NCBI RefSeq assembly: GCF_002214185.1
Contig: NZ_CP022161.1
Coordinates: 3,099,767-3,163,766 of the forward strand
Reading direction: 5' to 3'
Length of the DNA stretch: 64,000 nucleotides
From: Streptomyces capitiformicae
GTDB lineage: Bacteria > Actinomycetota > Actinomycetes > Streptomycetales > Streptomycetaceae
In this document: positions 61,889-64,000 of the stretch, piece after piece
Numbering within the stretch: position 1 is the stretch's first letter
Layout: each line of letters starts with the position of its first letter
Made by a program: the position numbers and the translations under genes
Notes under the pieces: model-generated
Database searches by the model: none
The model's input: only the letters and a program-made list of their open reading frames with translations
What the model was told of the DNA's origin: nothing

Positions 61889-63355
61889 ATGCCCGAACTC
61901 TTCATCGGCGGAGCGTGGCGATCCGCGCTGGACGAGCGGAGTCGTGAGATCCGCTGCCCCGCCGACGGCAGCCTGGTCGCGGTCGTCGACGAGGCCGGCG
62001 GCAAAGACACCGTGAAGGCGATCGCGGCCGCGCGGCGCGCCTTCGACGAGGGCCCGTGGCCCACCACCCCCGCCGCCGACCGCGGTGACCTGCTCCTGCG
62101 CGTCGCCGACCTCCTCGTACGCGACAAGGACGCGCTCGCCCGCGCCGAGTCCCTCGACACCGGCAAGCGGCTGGTGGAGAGCGAGTACGACATGGACGAC
62201 ATCGCGAACTGTTTCCGCTACTTCGGGCGTGCGGCCGCGGCGGAAGCAGGCCGGGTCGTCGACACCGGCCAGGCGAATGTCGACAGCCGAGTCGTGTACG
62301 AGCCGGTAGGGGTGTGCGCACTCATCACCCCGTGGAACTACCCGCTCCTCCAGACCGCCTGGAAGGTGGCTCCGGCGCTCGCGGCCGGCAACACCTTCGT
62401 CCTGAAGCCGAGCGAGCTGACCCCGCATACGGCGATCCACCTGATGCGCCTCCTTCAGGAGGCCGGGTTACCGCCGGGCGTGGCCAACCTGGTGCTCGGC
62501 GCCGGCCCCGAGGCAGGTGCCCCGCTCGCCGACCATCCGGATGTGGACCTGCTCTCCTTCACCGGCGGTCTGCAGACCGGCCGCAGGCTGATGGCCGCGG
62601 CCGCCGGGACGGTGAAGAAAGTCGCGCTGGAACTCGGCGGCAAGAATCCGAACATCGTCTTCGCCGACGCCGATTTCGACACGGCCGTCGACATGGCGCT
62701 GACCGCGGTGTTCCTGCACTCGGGCCAGGTGTGCTCGGCGGGCGCCCGCCTGCTCGTGGAGGACTCGCTGCACGACCGGTTCGTCGACGAGGTCGTACGC
62801 CGGGCCAAGGAGATCCGGCTCGGCGGCCCGTTCGACGAGCGGGCCCGGACCGGGCCGCTGATCTCGGCGGCGCACCGTTCGAAGGTCGAGGAGTACGTCG
62901 CCAAGGGGCTCGCGGAGGGCGCGGTACTGCGCTGTGGGGGCGAGCGGCCGCGCGGCGACGCGTACGACAAGGGCTTCTACTATCTGCCGACCGTCCTGGA
63001 CGAGTGCACGAGCACGATGTCCGTGGTACAGGACGAGTCGTTCGGGCCGGTGCTGACCGTGGAGCGGTTCAGCACCGAGGACGAGGTCGTCCGGCTGGCC
63101 AATGACACCGTCTACGGTCTCGCCGGCGCCGTATGGACGACGGACGAGGCCAAGGCCCAGCGGGTCGCGGCACGGCTGCGGATCGGCACGGTGTGGATCA
63201 ACGACTACCACCCGTATGTGCCGCAGGCCGAGTGGGGCGGTTTCAAGCAGTCCGGCTTCGGCCGCGAGCTCGGGCCCTCGGGGCTCGCCGAATACCGCGA
63301 GGCGAAGCACATCTGGCGCAACACGGACCCCTCACCGCAGGGCTGGTTCGCCTGA
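61889..63355 (+). CDS. Aldehyde dehydrogenase family protein (betaine-aldehyde-dehydrogenase-like)
   Basis: 488 residues. NAD-dependent aldehyde dehydrogenase with Glu248 (LELGGKNPNIVF), catalytic Cys282 (SGQVCSAGAR), PWNYPLLQTAWKVAPALAAGN and the C-terminal GGFKQSGFGRELGPSGLAEY. Residue 194 is encoded by TTA (62468-62470), so it may depend on bldA. It is followed 73 bp downstream by an amino-acid/amine permease gene, so it probably oxidises an aldehyde from amine, choline or ethanolamine breakdown. AGGAGG lies 8 nt upstream of the ATG. Confidence 0.95.
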   Translation: MPELFIGGAWRSALDERSREIRCPADGSLVAVVDEAGGKDTVKAIAAARRAFDEGPWPTTPAADRGDLLLRVADLLVRDKDALARAESLDTGKRLVESEYDMDDIANCFRYFGRAAAAEAGRVVDTGQANVDSRVVYEPVGVCALITPWNYPLLQTAWKVAPALAAGNTFVLKPSELTPHTAIHLMRLLQEAGLPPGVANLVLGAGPEAGAPLADHPDVDLLSFTGGLQTGRRLMAAAAGTVKKVALELGGKNPNIVFADADFDTAVDMALTAVFLHSGQVCSAGARLLVEDSLHDRFVDEVVRRAKEIRLGGPFDERARTGPLISAAHRSKVEEYVAKGLAEGAVLRCGGERPRGDAYDKGFYYLPTVLDECTSTMSVVQDESFGPVLTVERFSTEDEVVRLANDTVYGLAGAVWTTDEAKAQRVAARLRIGTVWINDYHPYVPQAEWGGFKQSGFGRELGPSGLAEYREAKHIWRNTDPSPQGWFA

Positions 63356-63428
63356 CTACCGAGAGCCGCTCCCTTAACTCCCGAGAGCCACTCCCTCCCC
63401 TCCCCACAAGGCCACCAGGAGTCCGCTC

Positions 63429-64000
63429 ATGACGAAAACCGAGCAACCGACCGGACCGAAGAACTCCACCGACGACGCCGAGCTCGCCGAGTTCGGCTAC
63501 AAGCCCGAGCTGAAGCGCACCCTCGGCAACTTCCACACGTTCGCCGCCGGCATCAGCTACATCTCGATCCTGACCGGCACCTTCCAGCTCTTCTACTTCG
63601 GTTACGGCAGCGGCGGCCCCGCCTACTGGTGGTCGTGGCCGATGGTGTTCGTGGGCCAGTTCATGGTCGCGCTGTGTTTCGCGGAGCTGGCGGCGCGCTA
63701 TCCCGTCGCGGGCTCCGTCTACAACTGGTCGAAGAAGATAGGCAATCCGCACCTGGGCTGGCTCGCCGGCTGGATGATGCTGATCGCCTCCATCGTCTCC
63801 ATCGCGGCGGTCGCGCTCGCCTACCAGTTGACGCTTCCGCAGATCTCCGACGTGTTCCAGCTCGTCGGGGACGGCACGGGCACGTACGACGTCGCGACGA
63901 ACGCGGTGATCCTGGCCGCGGTGCTCATCCTCTTCACCACGCTGGTGAACGCCTTCGGCGTGAAGTTGATGGCGACGATCAACACCGCGGGCGTCTTCAT
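63429..64000 (+). CDS. APC-family amino acid/amine permease (5' part)
   Basis: At least 190 residues are visible; the gene runs off the right edge. It starts MTKTEQPTGPKNSTDDAELA, then FGYKPELKRTLGNFHTFAAGISYISILTG, the conserved start of the APC permease group that carries amino acids, ethanolamine, GABA or choline-related amines. Several transmembrane helices follow. AGGAG lies 7 nt before ATG 63429. With the aldehyde dehydrogenase upstream it suggests an amine-utilisation operon; the next genes beyond the window would show which. Confidence 0.9.
   Translation, partial: MTKTEQPTGPKNSTDDAELAEFGYKPELKRTLGNFHTFAAGISYISILTGTFQLFYFGYGSGGPAYWWSWPMVFVGQFMVALCFAELAARYPVAGSVYNWSKKIGNPHLGWLAGWMMLIASIVSIAAVALAYQLTLPQISDVFQLVGDGTGTYDVATNAVILAAVLILFTTLVNAFGVKLMATINTAGVF

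Overview
The window is typical Streptomyces chromosome: GC above 70 %, strong G/C bias at third codon positions, frequent GTG and TTG starts with AGGAGG-type ribosome binding sites, several leaderless promoters, a few genes carrying the rare TTA (bldA) codon, and actinomycete-specific families (a conservon, an expansin-like secreted protein, a LuxR-type LAL regulator). From memory and not checked here, tuf3, an lnt, ung and crr-ptsI come in this order in S. coelicolor (around SCO1321 to SCO1391), which suggests the conserved chromosome core. About 58 protein genes and one clear pseudogene are called. I saw no rRNA, tRNA, CRISPR array or complete insertion sequence.

Layout. 0-7 kb: the end of a truncated NB-ARC/STAND ATPase, a tandem universal stress protein, a MoxR ATPase plus VWA (CoxE-type) pair, a TetR regulator divergent from an FMN reductase with twin palindromic operators, a YbaK deacylase and an XRE/cupin regulator. 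7-16 kb: a large LAL regulator with two TTA codons, a secreted RTX-repeat protein, two left-handed beta-helix enzymes, a DedA protein, a secreted carboxylesterase and a hotdog thioesterase. 16-25 kb: membrane and transport genes, a spermidine-synthase-like enzyme, the divergent elongation factor EF-Tu3, a VTT-domain membrane protein, and a three-gene catabolic operon (Gfo/Idh/MocA, PmoA/DUF6807, cupin) behind a LacI-type operator. 25-38 kb: uppP, a CPT-family pseudogene with a 20-bp tandem duplication, an SDR divergent from an expansin-like protein with a structured leader, a quinone-oxidoreductase-like enzyme, a penicillin-binding serine hydrolase, DUF4291, SnoaL-like, apolipoprotein N-acyltransferase, Gfo/Idh/MocA, DinB, a lipoprotein, a TPR protein and uracil-DNA glycosylase. 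38-49 kb: the general PTS genes crr-ptsI, acetoacetyl-CoA synthetase, a GH31 glycosidase, NUDIX, and a DUF35/thiolase pair. 49-64 kb: a 1-kb gene-poor stretch, glpF-glpK, a conservon interrupted by an oxoprolinase-type hydantoinase, a small membrane protein, an aldehyde dehydrogenase and the start of an APC permease.

How genes work together. The clearest units are moxR-VWA (4-bp overlap); the Gfo/PmoA/cupin operon (overlapping genes); crr-ptsI (phosphorelay through HPr, encoded elsewhere); glpF-glpK (glycerol uptake and phosphorylation); DUF35-thiolase (4-bp overlap); cvnA-cvnB-cvnC-hydantoinase-cvnD (a signalling complex with an enzyme gene built into it); and aldehyde dehydrogenase-permease (probably amine or alkanolamine use).

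The most unusual items are the hydantoinase inside the conservon, a 141-bp perfect inverted-repeat element whose ends supply the stop codons of both neighbouring convergent genes, the CPT pseudogene with traceable lesions, a 45-bp AT-rich codon island inside uppP, and a cluster of short tandem repeats at or near gene ends.
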